Shown: piece by piece, positions 51,309 to 60,782 of the stretch | How the letters are laid out: each line of letters opens with the position of its first letter | Numbering within the stretch: position 1 is the first letter of the stretch | NCBI RefSeq assembly: GCF_025567165.1 | Contig: NZ_JAOQKC010000009.1 | Location: 62,001 to 126,000 of the forward strand | DNA length: 64,000 nt | Direction of reading: 5' to 3' | Source: Laedolimicola ammoniilytica | GTDB taxonomy: Bacteria; Bacillota; Clostridia; Lachnospirales; Lachnospiraceae | Position numbers and translations under genes: made by a program | The notes under the pieces: generated by a model | What the model saw: the letters and a program-made list of their open reading frames with translations, nothing else | Database searches by the model: none | Told to the model about the DNA's origin: nothing

Positions 51309-52697
51309 TTATACCATCTGAACCAGCCATACATTACTGCGTACCATAAAATAACCGATTACAACCTTGATCAATTCGGTTGCCTGAACAAGGAAGTACA
51401 CAGTTACGATACCAAGTCCTGTAAAGTGCGCCAGTAAAAAGGCAGTTGGAACAATGATAATCCAGGTGAAAACAGAATCAAACAGGAAGGTGACCATTGT
51501 TTTTCCGCCGGAGCGCAGTGTAAAATAGGACGCATGGCTAAAGGAACAGAAAGGCATGATGATTGCGGATACTGCGATAAATTTGGTTGCCAGTGCGCGG
51601 ATTTCCTCAGAGGTATTGTAAATCTGTGGGAAAAATCTGCCGATAAAAAGCATACATACAGCTACAATCACACAGCAAAAAACACTGAATACAATCATTT
51701 TATTATCCGCATCCTTTGCTTTTTCCAGTTTACCGGCACCCAGATACTGTCCAACCACAATGCTGATGCAGGCGCCAAGCTGGAGATAAATGATGTTAAA
51801 CAGATTGGTGATGGTTGTAGCAATGTTAAGTCCGGCAACTACTTCCAGGCCGCGGATCGAGTAGCACTGTATTACGGCTGTCATTCCTGCAGCCCACAGA
51901 ACTTCATTCATCATAAGCGGTAATCCTTTGATGATGATAGCCTTTAATTCGTCTGCGGGAATACCAAAGCCGGTATACGCTCCTTTGAGATACCGGTTTT
52001 TCTCTCTGTGCCTGTGCGCCCAGATGATAATCATAAGGGCTTCTATGTAACGGGCGATAACCGTTGCCAGAGCTGCACCCTGTACGCCAAGCTTCGGGAA
52101 TGGTCCGATACCGAAAATCAGAAGATAGTCCAAAATGGCATTACTTCCGACAGCTACAAAGCTTGCGATCATAGGAATCAGGGTCTGACCGGTCTCCTTG
52201 ATATTGGTCGCGTAAGCCTGATTTACAGCAAAGGGAATCAGGCCTGCTATCATAATGATCAGATACTCTAATCCATACTGCAATGCAGCACCTGTCGCAC
52301 CGCTTCCGGAAGTATCTGTGAGATAAAGAGAAATCAGGCTTTCTCCTTTCGTTACAAATAATAAAATGGTAAGTGCTGTAACCGTTAAAGCCGCATATAG
52401 CTTAAAACGGAACGAATACATATGCCCTTTGTGATTTCCTTTTCCGAAATATTGGGCGCCGAAAATGCTGGCTGCCGATACAGCCCCGAATATGGCCAGA
52501 TTATATACAAAGATCAGCTGATTGACAATAGCTACTCCGGACATCTGCTCTGTACCAAGCTGTCCAACCATAATATTGTCAAGAAAACTAACCAGGTTTG
52601 TAACTGCGTTTTGTAGGATCATCGGCAACGCCAGTGCGATGTAGTTTTTATAAAAATTTCTGTCTCCGATATATTTCCTGCGAAACTGTTCTAACAT
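51309..52697 (-). CDS. MATE-family efflux transporter
   Basis: A 462-aa membrane protein with 12 predicted segments in two related halves (ALPMILQNAVTNLVSFLDNI; KGLPLMMNEVLWAAGMTAVI), the MATE fold that exports cationic drugs or metabolites in exchange for Na+ or H+. The ribosome site AAGGAAGGG precedes the ATG. A MarR-type regulator commonly sits beside such genes; a short relic of one lies at 53336. Substrate unknown. Confidence 0.92.
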   Translation of the reverse strand: MLEQFRRKYIGDRNFYKNYIALALPMILQNAVTNLVSFLDNIMVGQLGTEQMSGVAIVNQLIFVYNLAIFGAVSAASIFGAQYFGKGNHKGHMYSFRFKLYAALTVTALTILLFVTKGESLISLYLTDTSGSGATGAALQYGLEYLIIMIAGLIPFAVNQAYATNIKETGQTLIPMIASFVAVGSNAILDYLLIFGIGPFPKLGVQGAALATVIARYIEALMIIIWAHRHREKNRYLKGAYTGFGIPADELKAIIIKGLPLMMNEVLWAAGMTAVIQCYSIRGLEVVAGLNIATTITNLFNIIYLQLGACISIVVGQYLGAGKLEKAKDADNKMIVFSVFCCVIVAVCMLFIGRFFPQIYNTSEEIRALATKFIAVSAIIMPFCSFSHASYFTLRSGGKTMVTFLFDSVFTWIIIVPTAFLLAHFTGLGIVTVYFLVQATELIKVVIGYFMVRSNVWLVQMV

Positions 52698-52796
52698 AAA
52701 TCCCTTCCTTTACATAAATCCCTTTTTCATCCCTGTTCAGCATAACATATTTCCGCAGAATTTGATACCTTCTTTTTTAGTTTTACAAGAGAAGAC

Positions 52797-52868
52797 ACAT
52801 GGAAATGTAAAAGACCGTTTTAAGGACGGTTTGGTTCTTAAAACGGTCTTTTACATTTCCATGTTTTT
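52797..52868. terminator. Very long perfect hairpin
   Basis: The arms 52797-52824 and 52837-52864 are perfect inverted copies over 28 bases (core GGAAATGTAAAAGACCGTTT) with a 12-base loop, followed on the plus strand by T5. It lies between the lipoprotein stop and the MATE gene on the minus strand and probably terminates the lipoprotein transcript. Such a long perfect stem is unusual. Confidence 0.7.
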
Positions 52869-52871
52869 CGT

Positions 52872-53222
52872 TTATTCCGCTGCAGTGACGGAAAGCACCT
52901 CGCCCATAAAGGGATCTACCTCGGAGATGGTTCCGGTATAGGTTACGGTGACCTTATCTCCAACCTTTACCTTGTCTAAGCCCTCCGGCTTTTCGTTTTC
53001 GAAGGTAAATGCGTAGGAGCTGCCGGAAGCGTCGGTTACGACAAACATGAAATCCTTTACCTCGTCCAGGGTTCCGGTAAATTCAGAAGCGTCCTCCGCG
53101 TCTTCCTTTCCGGTGGTCTGGGAAGCGGAATTACCGTTGCCGGATCCCTTGATTCCGCAGCCTGCGATCAGGGATGCGGTAATGGCAGTGAGAAGTATCA
53201 TCATAGTGAATTTCTTTTTCAT
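52872..53222 (-). CDS. Small lipoprotein
   Basis: A 116-aa lipoprotein: signal peptide and lipobox ITASLIAGCG, a Ser/Asn/Glu-rich linker, then a beta-rich domain of about 70 residues (TGTLDEVKDFMFVVTDASG, VKVGDKVTVTYTGTISEVDP) of an OB- or small-barrel-like kind. GGAGG precedes the start. It is monocistronic. The domain pattern, where a VGDKVTVTYTG strand follows a DEVKDFMFVV strand, is common in clostridial lipoproteins of unknown role. Confidence 0.75.
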   Translation of the reverse strand: MKKKFTMMILLTAITASLIAGCGIKGSGNGNSASQTTGKEDAEDASEFTGTLDEVKDFMFVVTDASGSSYAFTFENEKPEGLDKVKVGDKVTVTYTGTISEVDPFMGEVLSVTAAE

Positions 53223-53335
53223 AAGAAAACCTCCTGTTCATTATTTATGTTTCCAATTTATTGGACGCTCTATACCGTTAAAAAGTTTCATTTCAGGCGA
53301 AAAATTTATTTTGTGGTTGACATAGAGCGGAAGAT

Positions 53336-53440
53336 ATGCTCCGGGGACTGACGGAGGAAGAAATCGCCCTGTGTAAGCAGACGTTTCAGAAAATATGTGA
53401 TAATGCAGAAAGATGCATCAAGGAGAAAGGACAAAGATAA
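53336..53440 (+). pseudogene. Probable C-terminal relic of a MarR-type regulator
   Basis: A 34-codon frame reads MLRGLTEEEIALCKQTFQK and continues to KEKGQR. It resembles the last dimerisation helix of MarR proteins. The winged-helix part is missing. The match is short, so the call is tentative. Confidence 0.4.
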
Positions 53441-53441
53441 A

Positions 53442-53630
53442 ATGAGCAACACAAGTGATAAACCGAAGATACCGGATTTGATGGAGGCGGTATTTGACAC
53501 CGGATACAGTGAAAAAATCGAACATATGCTAGTAGTAAGAGGTCTGCAGATTTCTTCTATTACGATGACAGCCTTCCATGTAATCCTGCTGTATATCTGG
53601 AAGCGTACTATAAAAGAATACGAACAGTGA
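53442..53630 (+). CDS. Small protein with one hydrophobic segment
   Basis: A 62-aa frame from the ATG at 53442 (AAGGAGAAAGG 14 bases upstream). The first half is polar (SNTSDKPKIPDLMEAVFDTG). The second half is a membrane-like stretch (ISSITMTAFHVILLYIW) with a basic end. It starts one base after the MarR-like relic and its end overlaps the kinase relic on the other strand. Possibly a fusion left by deletion. No family recognised. Confidence 0.35.
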   Translation: MSNTSDKPKIPDLMEAVFDTGYSEKIEHMLVVRGLQISSITMTAFHVILLYIWKRTIKEYEQ

Positions 53631-53931
53631 AATCACGGCCGTCCAGGTAAAACTGGTATTGGCCGTGTTCCTGTTCTACATAGTAAATGACGCTCTGCAC
53701 GCCAATCCCATGCCCTTCCCGGGCAGTGACCGGAATACCGTCGGAAAAGACGGGAGGCGTATCGGTGGGATTTTTTTCCAGCATCAACAGATGCCCGGAG
53801 CGTTCAAAGATAGACAGGTAAACACGGCGGTCTTGGCCGGACTGCTTCTGGACGGCATGCATGGCATTTTCCAGAACATTGGAAAGAATGGCGCAGAAGG
53901 TCATTTCCGAACAGGGCAGTTTTTCGAACAT
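53608..53931 (-). pseudogene. C-terminal relic of a GHKL sensor kinase
   Basis: 107 residues (FEKLPCSEMTFCAILSNVLE to the terminal DGRDFTVRILL) closely match the last ~105 residues of the intact kinase at 60783-62051. Shared features are the N-box LSNVLENAMHAV, the segment SGHLLMLEKNPTDTPPVFSD, and GHGIGVQSVIYYVE. The sensor, membrane and dimerisation parts are missing. It is a relic of a paralogue 7 kb away, not a functional gene. Confidence 0.85.
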
Positions 53932-54189
53932 GGACAGAGAAGGAGACCAATATAGAACTGATGCGGGTAGATAAATACGGCCATGTCCTATTGATCTGGG
54001 ATGAAGTCAGCGAGAACTTCAGCGCATTCTTTTATCAAGAGTAACTTCAAAAGAGGCTGGAGAATAGAGTATGGCAAGAAATGCTTCCGAAGTTAGATTA
54101 CTGGAAAAAATATGATGAACTCAGTGACAATGGGCAGTTTGAAACAGCGCACTCCATTTTATGAAAATTTAATAAATTTCACGAAACCA
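53932..54189 (+). other. Decayed intergenic patch with short coding-like fragments
   Basis: Two plus-strand fragments look coding but lack the rest of a gene: 53961-54044 (MRVDKYGHVLLIWDEVSENF) and one ending near 54164 (LPKLDYWKKYDELSDNGQFE). No family was recognised. With the relics on the left they show that this spot has lost several genes. Confidence 0.4.
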
Positions 54190-54242
54190 AAGCCCGCCCG
54201 GACGAATCCTGAAAATAATTTTCAGCTTCGCCGGGCGGGCTT
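54190..54242 (+). terminator. GC-rich hairpin before the beta-glucoside locus
   Basis: AAGCCCGCCCGG (from 54190) pairs with CCGGGCGGGCTT (to 54242), with an inner CTGAAAA/TTTTCAG stem. No U-tract follows on the plus strand. Confidence 0.6.
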
Positions 54243-54314
54243 GTGCGTGAGCGCGGGGCAGGGTAAGATAGCCATAAAGCAAACCGAGTTTACGAAAGAA
54301 AGAGAGGAAGAAAC

Positions 54315-56204
54315 GTGTTTGAGCATTTATTTCAGCCGATTACCATCAATGGTATGATTCTGAAAAACCGAATCGTCGCCACGCCAACCGGAGACGACTT
54401 CGAGGAAAAAGCCATGGGCGGCGCGGGTCTGGTCGTGGCGGGACACTGCATCGTGGAGCCCGGACGTTCCAGCTTCGCAAGCGGTGCAGAACCCTGGCCA
54501 TTTGCGAAATATGAGAGAGAAAAGACGCGGGAAAAAGTTCTGAAGATTCATCGGGGCGGCGCGAAAGCATCCATCGAGGTATTCCACGCAGGCCAGGACG
54601 CCAGAACTGTAGACTATGCCAAAGGCCCGTCAGGCTTCATCCGCCCGGACGGCGTCGAGGTAAAAGAAATGGACGAGGCCATGATGCAGGAGACCCTGCA
54701 CTGGTACGCCGAGACAGCCGCAGGCTGTCGGAAAATCGGTTTTGATTCCATCTTCCTGCATTTTGGACACGGCTGGCTTCCGGCCCAGTTTTTGTCCCCC
54801 CATTACAATCATCGTACTGATGAATACGGCGGAAGCATCGAGAACCGCTGTCGGTTCCCGCTTCGAATCCTGGAGACCGTCAGAAAGGCAGTGGGAAAAA
54901 ATTATCCCATCGATATTCGTGTCAGCGCCTACGAGTGGATCGAGGATTCCATCAGCTTTGAGGACGTTATGTACTTCCTGAAAGCGGCGGAGCCCTATGT
55001 GGACACCATACAGATTTCATCCGGTATCGATAAGATTTTCGAGGCCAACATCCACTGCATCACCACGAACATGGAAGAAACCATGCCGAACCTGAAATGG
55101 GCAAAGGAAGCCAGAAAACAGCTTCACGTACCGATTTCCCTGGTCAGCGCCATCACTACGCCGCAGATGGCGGAAGAGATTCTGGCGAAGGGATATGTGG
55201 ATCTGGTAGCCTTTGGCCGCAGCCTGCTGGCGGATCCCTACTGGCCGAAAAAAGCCCAGGAGGGATGTCCCGAGGATATCGTACCCTGCCTGCGCTGCTC
55301 CAACTGTTATCACATTTCCACTGATCACTGGAACGTGGGCTGCTCCGTAAATCCCCGTTATCATAACGAAGCCTTCGTTCCATCTGAGCGAGAGCTTGAA
55401 AAAGCAGAAAAAAGCAAACAGGTAGTCATCCTCGGCGGCGGCCCCGCAGGCATGAAGGCGGCCATCACCGCCAGCGACAGAGGCCACAAGGTTACGCTAA
55501 TTGAAAAGAGCGCAGAACTGGGCGGTATGCTGAAGGTCATTGTCAGAGAAGAGCACAAAGAAGAAGTACAACGCCTGCTGACCTGGTACAAAACCCAGAT
55601 CGCGAAGCGTGAGATAAAGGTGCTTCTGAACACCGAGGCCACCCCGGACATGGTACGGGAAATGAAGCCGGACAGCATCCTCATTGCCCTAGGCGCAGTG
55701 GAGCGCGTGCTTCCGATTCCAGGCATCGACAATCCGAAGGTGCTTCTGGCTACGGATGCCATCACCCATCCGGAGAAGCTGGGCGAAAAGGTAGCTATCC
55801 TGGGCGGCGGCAGCATCGGCTGTGAGATTGCCCTGGGACTGGCCGAGCAGGGAAAAGAGGCTACGGTTATCGAGGTTACAGACACACTGGCAGCCAACGC
55901 TAATTCCCTGTATCGGGAGGCGCTGCGGCAGAAATTCCTGCTTCACGACAACATTCACAGCCTTACCAGATGCGGCTGCACCCGCATTGACGATGAGGAG
56001 ATTCATTATAAAGACGCGGACGGCCAGGAAAAAGTCATTGCCTATGACAATCTGATTCTTTCCACCGGCCTGGTTCCCCAGATAGCCCTGACTGAGAGCT
56101 TCTACGGCATCTGCCGGGACACCATAGCCATCGGCGACTGCATCCGCCCGTCCAGCATCATGAACGCGAACTTTGAAGGTTTCGTAAACGCCTTGAATAT
56201 CTGA
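54315..56204 (+). CDS. NADH:flavin oxidoreductase (2,4-dienoyl-CoA reductase / Old Yellow Enzyme type)
   Basis: A 629-aa enzyme. An FMN-binding TIM barrel (residues 1-320; FQPITINGMILKNRIV, HFGHGWLPAQFLSPHYN) is followed by the [4Fe-4S] cysteines in CLRCSNCYHISTDHWNVGC (about 325-343). A FAD/NAD(P) module follows (VILGGGPAGMKAAITASDRG near 370, and a second VAILGGGSIGCEIALGLAEQ). This is the FadH/trimethylamine dehydrogenase-like layout. It reduces enoyl or enone substrates. The start is a GTG after AGAGGAAG. It precedes the PTS gene by 30 bases, so it may act on aglycones released from plant glucosides; this is inference. Confidence 0.9.
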   Translation: MFEHLFQPITINGMILKNRIVATPTGDDFEEKAMGGAGLVVAGHCIVEPGRSSFASGAEPWPFAKYEREKTREKVLKIHRGGAKASIEVFHAGQDARTVDYAKGPSGFIRPDGVEVKEMDEAMMQETLHWYAETAAGCRKIGFDSIFLHFGHGWLPAQFLSPHYNHRTDEYGGSIENRCRFPLRILETVRKAVGKNYPIDIRVSAYEWIEDSISFEDVMYFLKAAEPYVDTIQISSGIDKIFEANIHCITTNMEETMPNLKWAKEARKQLHVPISLVSAITTPQMAEEILAKGYVDLVAFGRSLLADPYWPKKAQEGCPEDIVPCLRCSNCYHISTDHWNVGCSVNPRYHNEAFVPSERELEKAEKSKQVVILGGGPAGMKAAITASDRGHKVTLIEKSAELGGMLKVIVREEHKEEVQRLLTWYKTQIAKREIKVLLNTEATPDMVREMKPDSILIALGAVERVLPIPGIDNPKVLLATDAITHPEKLGEKVAILGGGSIGCEIALGLAEQGKEATVIEVTDTLAANANSLYREALRQKFLLHDNIHSLTRCGCTRIDDEEIHYKDADGQEKVIAYDNLILSTGLVPQIALTESFYGICRDTIAIGDCIRPSSIMNANFEGFVNALNI

Positions 56205-56234
56205 ATGTGATAAAAATAAAAAGGAGATAGACAA

Positions 56235-57620
56235 ATGAAAGACTACAAGAAACTGGTTCAGTCCGTCATCGCCGGAGTCGGCGGGGCTGACAACATCAAC
56301 GACTGTATCCACTGCGCAACGAGACTTCGTTTCTCCCTGAAGGACGGGTCCAAGTTCGACCAGACAGCCCTGAAAGCGGTAGACGGCGTACTGGGAACCC
56401 TGGTAAGCTCCGGCTACTGCCAGGTACTCATCGGAACCCACGTAGGCGACGTTTACGCGGAGCTGATGAACGCGCCGGAGATGAAGGCAAAGGGTCTGAA
56501 GGCCAGCGACGCCATCGACGATCCGGCTACAGCAGGGGATAAGAAGACCGGCCTTCTGGACCGCTTCACCAAGATGATGTCCGACGTGTACGCGCCGTAC
56601 ATCCCGATTCTGGCTACCGGCGGTATCGCGTCCGGCGTTATCGGACTTCTGGCCAATATGGGCGTAGTAGACAGCGCGAGCCTGACCTACCAGACCTTTT
56701 ACGCGATTTTCTATGCGCTGATTTACTTCTTCCCGATTCTGCTGGCGTTTACAGCAGGAAAGCATTTCAAATGTAACCCGTACGTAGCAGTGACACTGGG
56801 CGCGGCCATCATGTATCCGGGCGTGGCAGATCTCCTGGTAACCGGTGAAAAGGCGTCCCTTGTCGGTATCAACTTCACAGCGTACAATTTCAGCGGTTCC
56901 TTTATTCCGATTCTGCTGGCAGTATTCTGTATGAGCTATTTCGAAAAATGGCTGAAGAAGGTTCTTCCCCAGATGACCCAGTTTATTCTGGTTCCGTTTC
57001 TGTGCCTGATCGTGTTTGTACCGCTGACTATCCTGGTATTCGGACCCATTGGCGGCCTGGTTGCAAACGCCATCAACGCGGTATACGGCCTGGTAGGAGC
57101 AAGCAAGATTCTGGTAGGCATCGTATTCGGCGGCTTCTTCTCCCTGGTTATCCTGCTTGGTATGCACTGGGCAGTTACCCCGATTCTGCTTGGTATCATG
57201 GCAGAGCAGGGCTTTGAGCCGGCGCTGGCAGCCGGCGGTATGGGCAACTACGCGGCTCTGGGTATCTGCCTGGCCGTGGCAGTCTTCGCGAAAAACGCAG
57301 GCGATAAGGCCACAGCAGGATCCGCAGCCTTCACCAACGCCCTCTGCGGTATCACAGAGCCGGGTCTCTACGGTATCATCCTGAGAAGTAAATGGCTCCT
57401 GGGCACCATGATTGTATCCGGCGCGGCAGCAGGCCTGATTCTCGGAATCGGCGGCGTGGCGGCGACCAACTTCTCCTTCTCCGGACTTCTGGCCTTCAGC
57501 GGCTGGTTTGGATGCGTAAACTTCCCCATGTACTGCGTAGGCATCGTGGCAGCCATCGCCCTTGGTTTCATTCTGACTGCGGTACTGCTGAAGAGCGGTA
57601 AGGTAAACGAGTATAACTAA
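56235..57620 (+). CDS. PTS beta-glucoside-type EIIBC
   Basis: A 461-aa membrane permease of the glucose-glucoside PTS family. The EIIB domain (1-90) has the phosphorylated cysteine C27 in HCATRLRF. The EIIC domain (about 110-460) has about ten membrane segments and the typical GITEPGLYG motif. There is no EIIA domain, so phosphate must come from another protein. It brings in and phosphorylates beta-glucosides. An RpiR regulator and a GH1 6-phospho-glucosidase follow on the same strand, confirming the substrate class. Confidence 0.92.
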   Translation: MKDYKKLVQSVIAGVGGADNINDCIHCATRLRFSLKDGSKFDQTALKAVDGVLGTLVSSGYCQVLIGTHVGDVYAELMNAPEMKAKGLKASDAIDDPATAGDKKTGLLDRFTKMMSDVYAPYIPILATGGIASGVIGLLANMGVVDSASLTYQTFYAIFYALIYFFPILLAFTAGKHFKCNPYVAVTLGAAIMYPGVADLLVTGEKASLVGINFTAYNFSGSFIPILLAVFCMSYFEKWLKKVLPQMTQFILVPFLCLIVFVPLTILVFGPIGGLVANAINAVYGLVGASKILVGIVFGGFFSLVILLGMHWAVTPILLGIMAEQGFEPALAAGGMGNYAALGICLAVAVFAKNAGDKATAGSAAFTNALCGITEPGLYGIILRSKWLLGTMIVSGAAAGLILGIGGVAATNFSFSGLLAFSGWFGCVNFPMYCVGIVAAIALGFILTAVLLKSGKVNEYN

Positions 57621-57705
57621 ATATAGAAACCCATAAGATAAGATTCTCCCCTTTCCATGGAAAATGATTTTTGCTAAAATAGATCAAAAGGATGGGGGAG
57701 AACTT

Positions 57706-58605
57706 ATGATCATAGAAAAACTTATGAGACAGACGGATTTCACCGATGTGGAGAAGAGTATCGCGGATTATCTGCTGCAGAACGGTTATGAAGTAAAAAA
57801 TATGTCTATTTCAGATCTGGCGAAGAGGACCTATTCTTCACCGGCCACCATTACCCGATTTTGCAGAAAACTGGATCTGGACGGCTATAAAAAGTTCCAG
57901 ATTTTGTTCAATTCCGAGTACGACGCGTTCGCCACGGAAAGCGCTGTGGACGCCAATTATCCGTTTTCCGGAAATGATTCCTTTGAGCAGATAGCCAGAA
58001 AGTTAGCGAAACTTAACTCGGATACCATCAGTAAAACCATTTCCGGCTTCGATTACAATCAGTTCCGCCGGATTGTACGGCGCATCAGCCAGTCCGATAT
58101 GGTCAATATCTTCAGTGTGGGAACTTCCGCCACGGTGGCCATGGATTTCCAGCAAAAAATGTTGCGGTTCGGCCATATCGTAAATCTGAGCCTGAGCTCC
58201 TGCTTTCTGCCGGGCTACGCTTTGGCCGGAACGGAACGCACGGTCAATCTGGTGATTTCCCAGTCCGGGGAGAATCGGGACGTGGTGGAAAGTCTCCGGC
58301 TTCTGAAGAAGCGGAAGGCCTACTGCGTGGGTATCACAGCCACGCCGGACAGCACGGTGGCCCGGATGTGCCAGGAGGTAATCCTGGTGGAACTGGAGGA
58401 AGAACGCTCTTACACGGCCAAGATCGATACCTTCGCGGTGTACAGCGCCTTTCATTTCGTATTGGACTGCCTGTTTTCATTCCTGTACAAGATGGATTAC
58501 GAGGAAAATGAGAAGCTGACCCGGGAAAAGGCGTCGATTATCTATGAAGAGAACGAAAAACTGATCAAGAAAAATCCCGATTTCATAAGCAGTGAAAAGC
58601 GATAA
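57706..58605 (+). CDS. RpiR-family transcriptional regulator
   Basis: A 299-aa regulator. The N-terminal helix-turn-helix (FTDVEKSIADYLLQNG, MSISDLAKRTYSSPATITRF) is the RpiR type. A SIS domain (about 110-250, VNIFSVGTSATVAMDFQQKM) senses a phosphosugar. The ATG at 57706 follows GGGGGAG; an upstream in-frame ATG at 57664 lacks a site. It lies between the PTS and glucosidase genes and probably controls them in response to a 6-phospho-glucoside. Confidence 0.92.
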   Translation: MIIEKLMRQTDFTDVEKSIADYLLQNGYEVKNMSISDLAKRTYSSPATITRFCRKLDLDGYKKFQILFNSEYDAFATESAVDANYPFSGNDSFEQIARKLAKLNSDTISKTISGFDYNQFRRIVRRISQSDMVNIFSVGTSATVAMDFQQKMLRFGHIVNLSLSSCFLPGYALAGTERTVNLVISQSGENRDVVESLRLLKKRKAYCVGITATPDSTVARMCQEVILVELEEERSYTAKIDTFAVYSAFHFVLDCLFSFLYKMDYEENEKLTREKASIIYEENEKLIKKNPDFISSEKR

Positions 58606-58617
58606 AGGAGCAGAATC

Positions 58618-60057
58618 ATGTCATTTAGAAAAGACTTTTTATGGGGAGGCGCCTGCGCCGCCAATCAGTTTGAGGGAGCCTGGGATGTGGACGGCAAGGG
58701 CGTGTCCGTGCCGGATCTCTGTACCAACGGCACCAAAGACTGTCCGAAAAGCATTACCACAAAGGTAGAGCCGGGACGGCTGTATCCCAGCCACGAGGCC
58801 ATTGATTTCTATCATCATTACAAAGAGGATATCGCCTTATTTGCGGAAATGGGTTTCAAGGTCTTCCGTACGTCTATCAACTGGACCCGAATCTTCCCCA
58901 CCGGCATAGAGGAGAAGCCCAACGAGGCGGGTCTTCAGTTCTATGAAAATGTATTCAAAGAGTGTCAGAAATACGGCATCGAGCCTCTGGTGACCTTAAG
59001 CCATTACGAGCTGCCCTACGGTCTCGTGGAGGCTTACAACGGCTGGGCGGGGGAAGAGGTTATCGGCCATTTCGAGCGCTACTGCCACGTAGTCTTTGAG
59101 CGGTATCAGCATCTGGTGAAGTACTGGCTGACCTTCAATGAGATCAACGGCGGCACCACCCAGCTTGGCACGACCCTGTCACTGGGAACTGTGAAAGGCT
59201 ATAGCGGCCCGGTAAACGGCATCCAGATCACGCCGCAACTTCGCTATACCGCCCTGCATCATCAGCTGGTGGCTTCCGCAAAGGTGGTGGCTTACGCCCA
59301 TGCGCATTATCCCCAGTTTCAGTTAGGCGATATGAACGTGTTCCTGACCGCCTACCCGCTGACCTGTGATCCGAAGGATATCCTGGCGACCCAGCAGCAT
59401 AACAATGTGCTGAACTGGTTCTGTTCCGACGTGCAGATCCGCGGCGCGTATCCGTCCTATATGGATCGGTATTTCCGGGAAAATGGGATCGATTTGCAGA
59501 TCACAGAGGAAGAAAAAGAGATTCTGAAAAAGGGAACCGTAGACTTCTACACTTGTTCCTACTACATGTCCACCTGTATCACGACCCACGAGAATTCGGA
59601 AGAGGTGGCAGGCAACCTGGCGGGCGGCGCGAAAAATCCGTATCTGACCGCTTCGGAGTGGGGCTGGCAGATAGACCCGGATGGCCTGCGTTATACGCTG
59701 AATGAGATCTATGAGCGCTATCAGCTGCCGATTATGGTGGTGGAAAATGGTCTGGGAGCCAGAGACGAGAAGGGCGCGGACGGACATGTCCATGACAGCT
59801 ACCGGATCGATTACCTGCGTAAGCACATCGAAGCCATGCGGGAGGCCGCAGAGGACGGCGTAGACCTGATGGGCTATACTCCCTGGGGCTGCATCGATCT
59901 GGTGTCCGCATCCACCGGCGAGATGGCCAAGCGCTACGGCTTCATCTATGTAAATAAATTCGACAACGGAACCGGCGACCTGTCCCGGGAAAAGAAGGAT
60001 TCCTTTGACTGGTATCAGAAAGTAATCCGTACCAACGGAGAAGATTTAACCGACTAA
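58618..60057 (+). CDS. bglA: 6-phospho-beta-glucosidase, glycoside hydrolase family 1
   Basis: A 479-aa cytoplasmic GH1 enzyme. It starts MSFRKDFLWGGACAANQFEG. The acid/base glutamate is E175 in TFNEIN and the nucleophile is in MVVENGLGARDE (about residue 376). The motif SASTGEMAKRYGFIYV near the C-terminus belongs to the 6-phospho branch. It cleaves the phosphorylated glucoside delivered by the EIIBC. It starts 12 bases after the RpiR gene with AAGGAG. Its last four bases overlap the stop of the converging response regulator. Confidence 0.93.
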   Translation: MSFRKDFLWGGACAANQFEGAWDVDGKGVSVPDLCTNGTKDCPKSITTKVEPGRLYPSHEAIDFYHHYKEDIALFAEMGFKVFRTSINWTRIFPTGIEEKPNEAGLQFYENVFKECQKYGIEPLVTLSHYELPYGLVEAYNGWAGEEVIGHFERYCHVVFERYQHLVKYWLTFNEINGGTTQLGTTLSLGTVKGYSGPVNGIQITPQLRYTALHHQLVASAKVVAYAHAHYPQFQLGDMNVFLTAYPLTCDPKDILATQQHNNVLNWFCSDVQIRGAYPSYMDRYFRENGIDLQITEEEKEILKKGTVDFYTCSYYMSTCITTHENSEEVAGNLAGGAKNPYLTASEWGWQIDPDGLRYTLNEIYERYQLPIMVVENGLGARDEKGADGHVHDSYRIDYLRKHIEAMREAAEDGVDLMGYTPWGCIDLVSASTGEMAKRYGFIYVNKFDNGTGDLSREKKDSFDWYQKVIRTNGEDLTD

Positions 60058-60770
60058 CGCTCCGGAAACATATAAGCAAAGTAAGCGTCCTTAAAGGCCA
60101 CTCCATTATCCCGGGAAATGGGAATCCGTGCGCCGGATTTGGTGCGCAGCTCGGCCTTGGAGAAGGTCTCGACGCAGTTTAAAGCCACCAGATAGCTGCG
60201 GTGGCATTTGTAGAAGCCCTTTTTCGGTGTGAAAAATTCTTCGCACCGGTGGAAGGGCTCTTTGATTTCCAGGACAGAGCCGTCTCGGAACACGACGGCA
60301 ACCAGTTTATTGCGGGCCTCCAGATATTCCACATCCCGGAGGTAGATATTCTGATAGCCTGAGATTGTCCGGGCTGCGAAATGGCGAAGAGACGCCTGCA
60401 TGGAGGTGAGCCATTGATCCAGCACAGAGAAAAGCCGTTCTTCCGAAACAGGTTTCAGAAGATACCAGAAAGCCCGGACCTCGTAGGATTCCAGGGCAAA
60501 TTCCGGGGAGGAGGTCAGAAAGATGAGCGGCACATGAGATTCCTTCTGCCGCAGCGCCTTTGCCGTATCCATTCCGCCGGGAAACGGCATCATAATATCG
60601 AGAATCACCAGATCCGCCGGGCTTTCTTCGCAGGCGGCAATCAGCTTATCTCCATTGGTAAAGGGAAAAAGCTGCAGCACAAGCTCCCGGGACGCGGCCC
60701 AGGAGCGAAGCATCGCACATAGTTCCGTGAGAAATGCAGTTTCATCATCGCAGATGGCAATCTTAATCAT
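60054..60770 (-). CDS. LytTR-family response regulator (AgrA-like)
   Basis: A 238-aa regulator. The receiver domain has the phosphorylated aspartate D58 in LVILDIMMPFPGG, and acidic residues in CDDE at the N-terminus. The C-terminal LytTR DNA-binding domain (about 138-235) has RDVEYLEARNKLVAVVF and GFYKCHRSYLVALNCVE. It lies 12 bases after the sensor kinase gene. LytTR regulators bind paired direct repeats. A candidate pair lies upstream of the kinase gene (62138-62166). Confidence 0.92.
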   Translation of the reverse strand: MIKIAICDDETAFLTELCAMLRSWAASRELVLQLFPFTNGDKLIAACEESPADLVILDIMMPFPGGMDTAKALRQKESHVPLIFLTSSPEFALESYEVRAFWYLLKPVSEERLFSVLDQWLTSMQASLRHFAARTISGYQNIYLRDVEYLEARNKLVAVVFRDGSVLEIKEPFHRCEEFFTPKKGFYKCHRSYLVALNCVETFSKAELRTKSGARIPISRDNGVAFKDAYFAYMFPER

Positions 60771-60782
60771 ATAAAACTCCCC

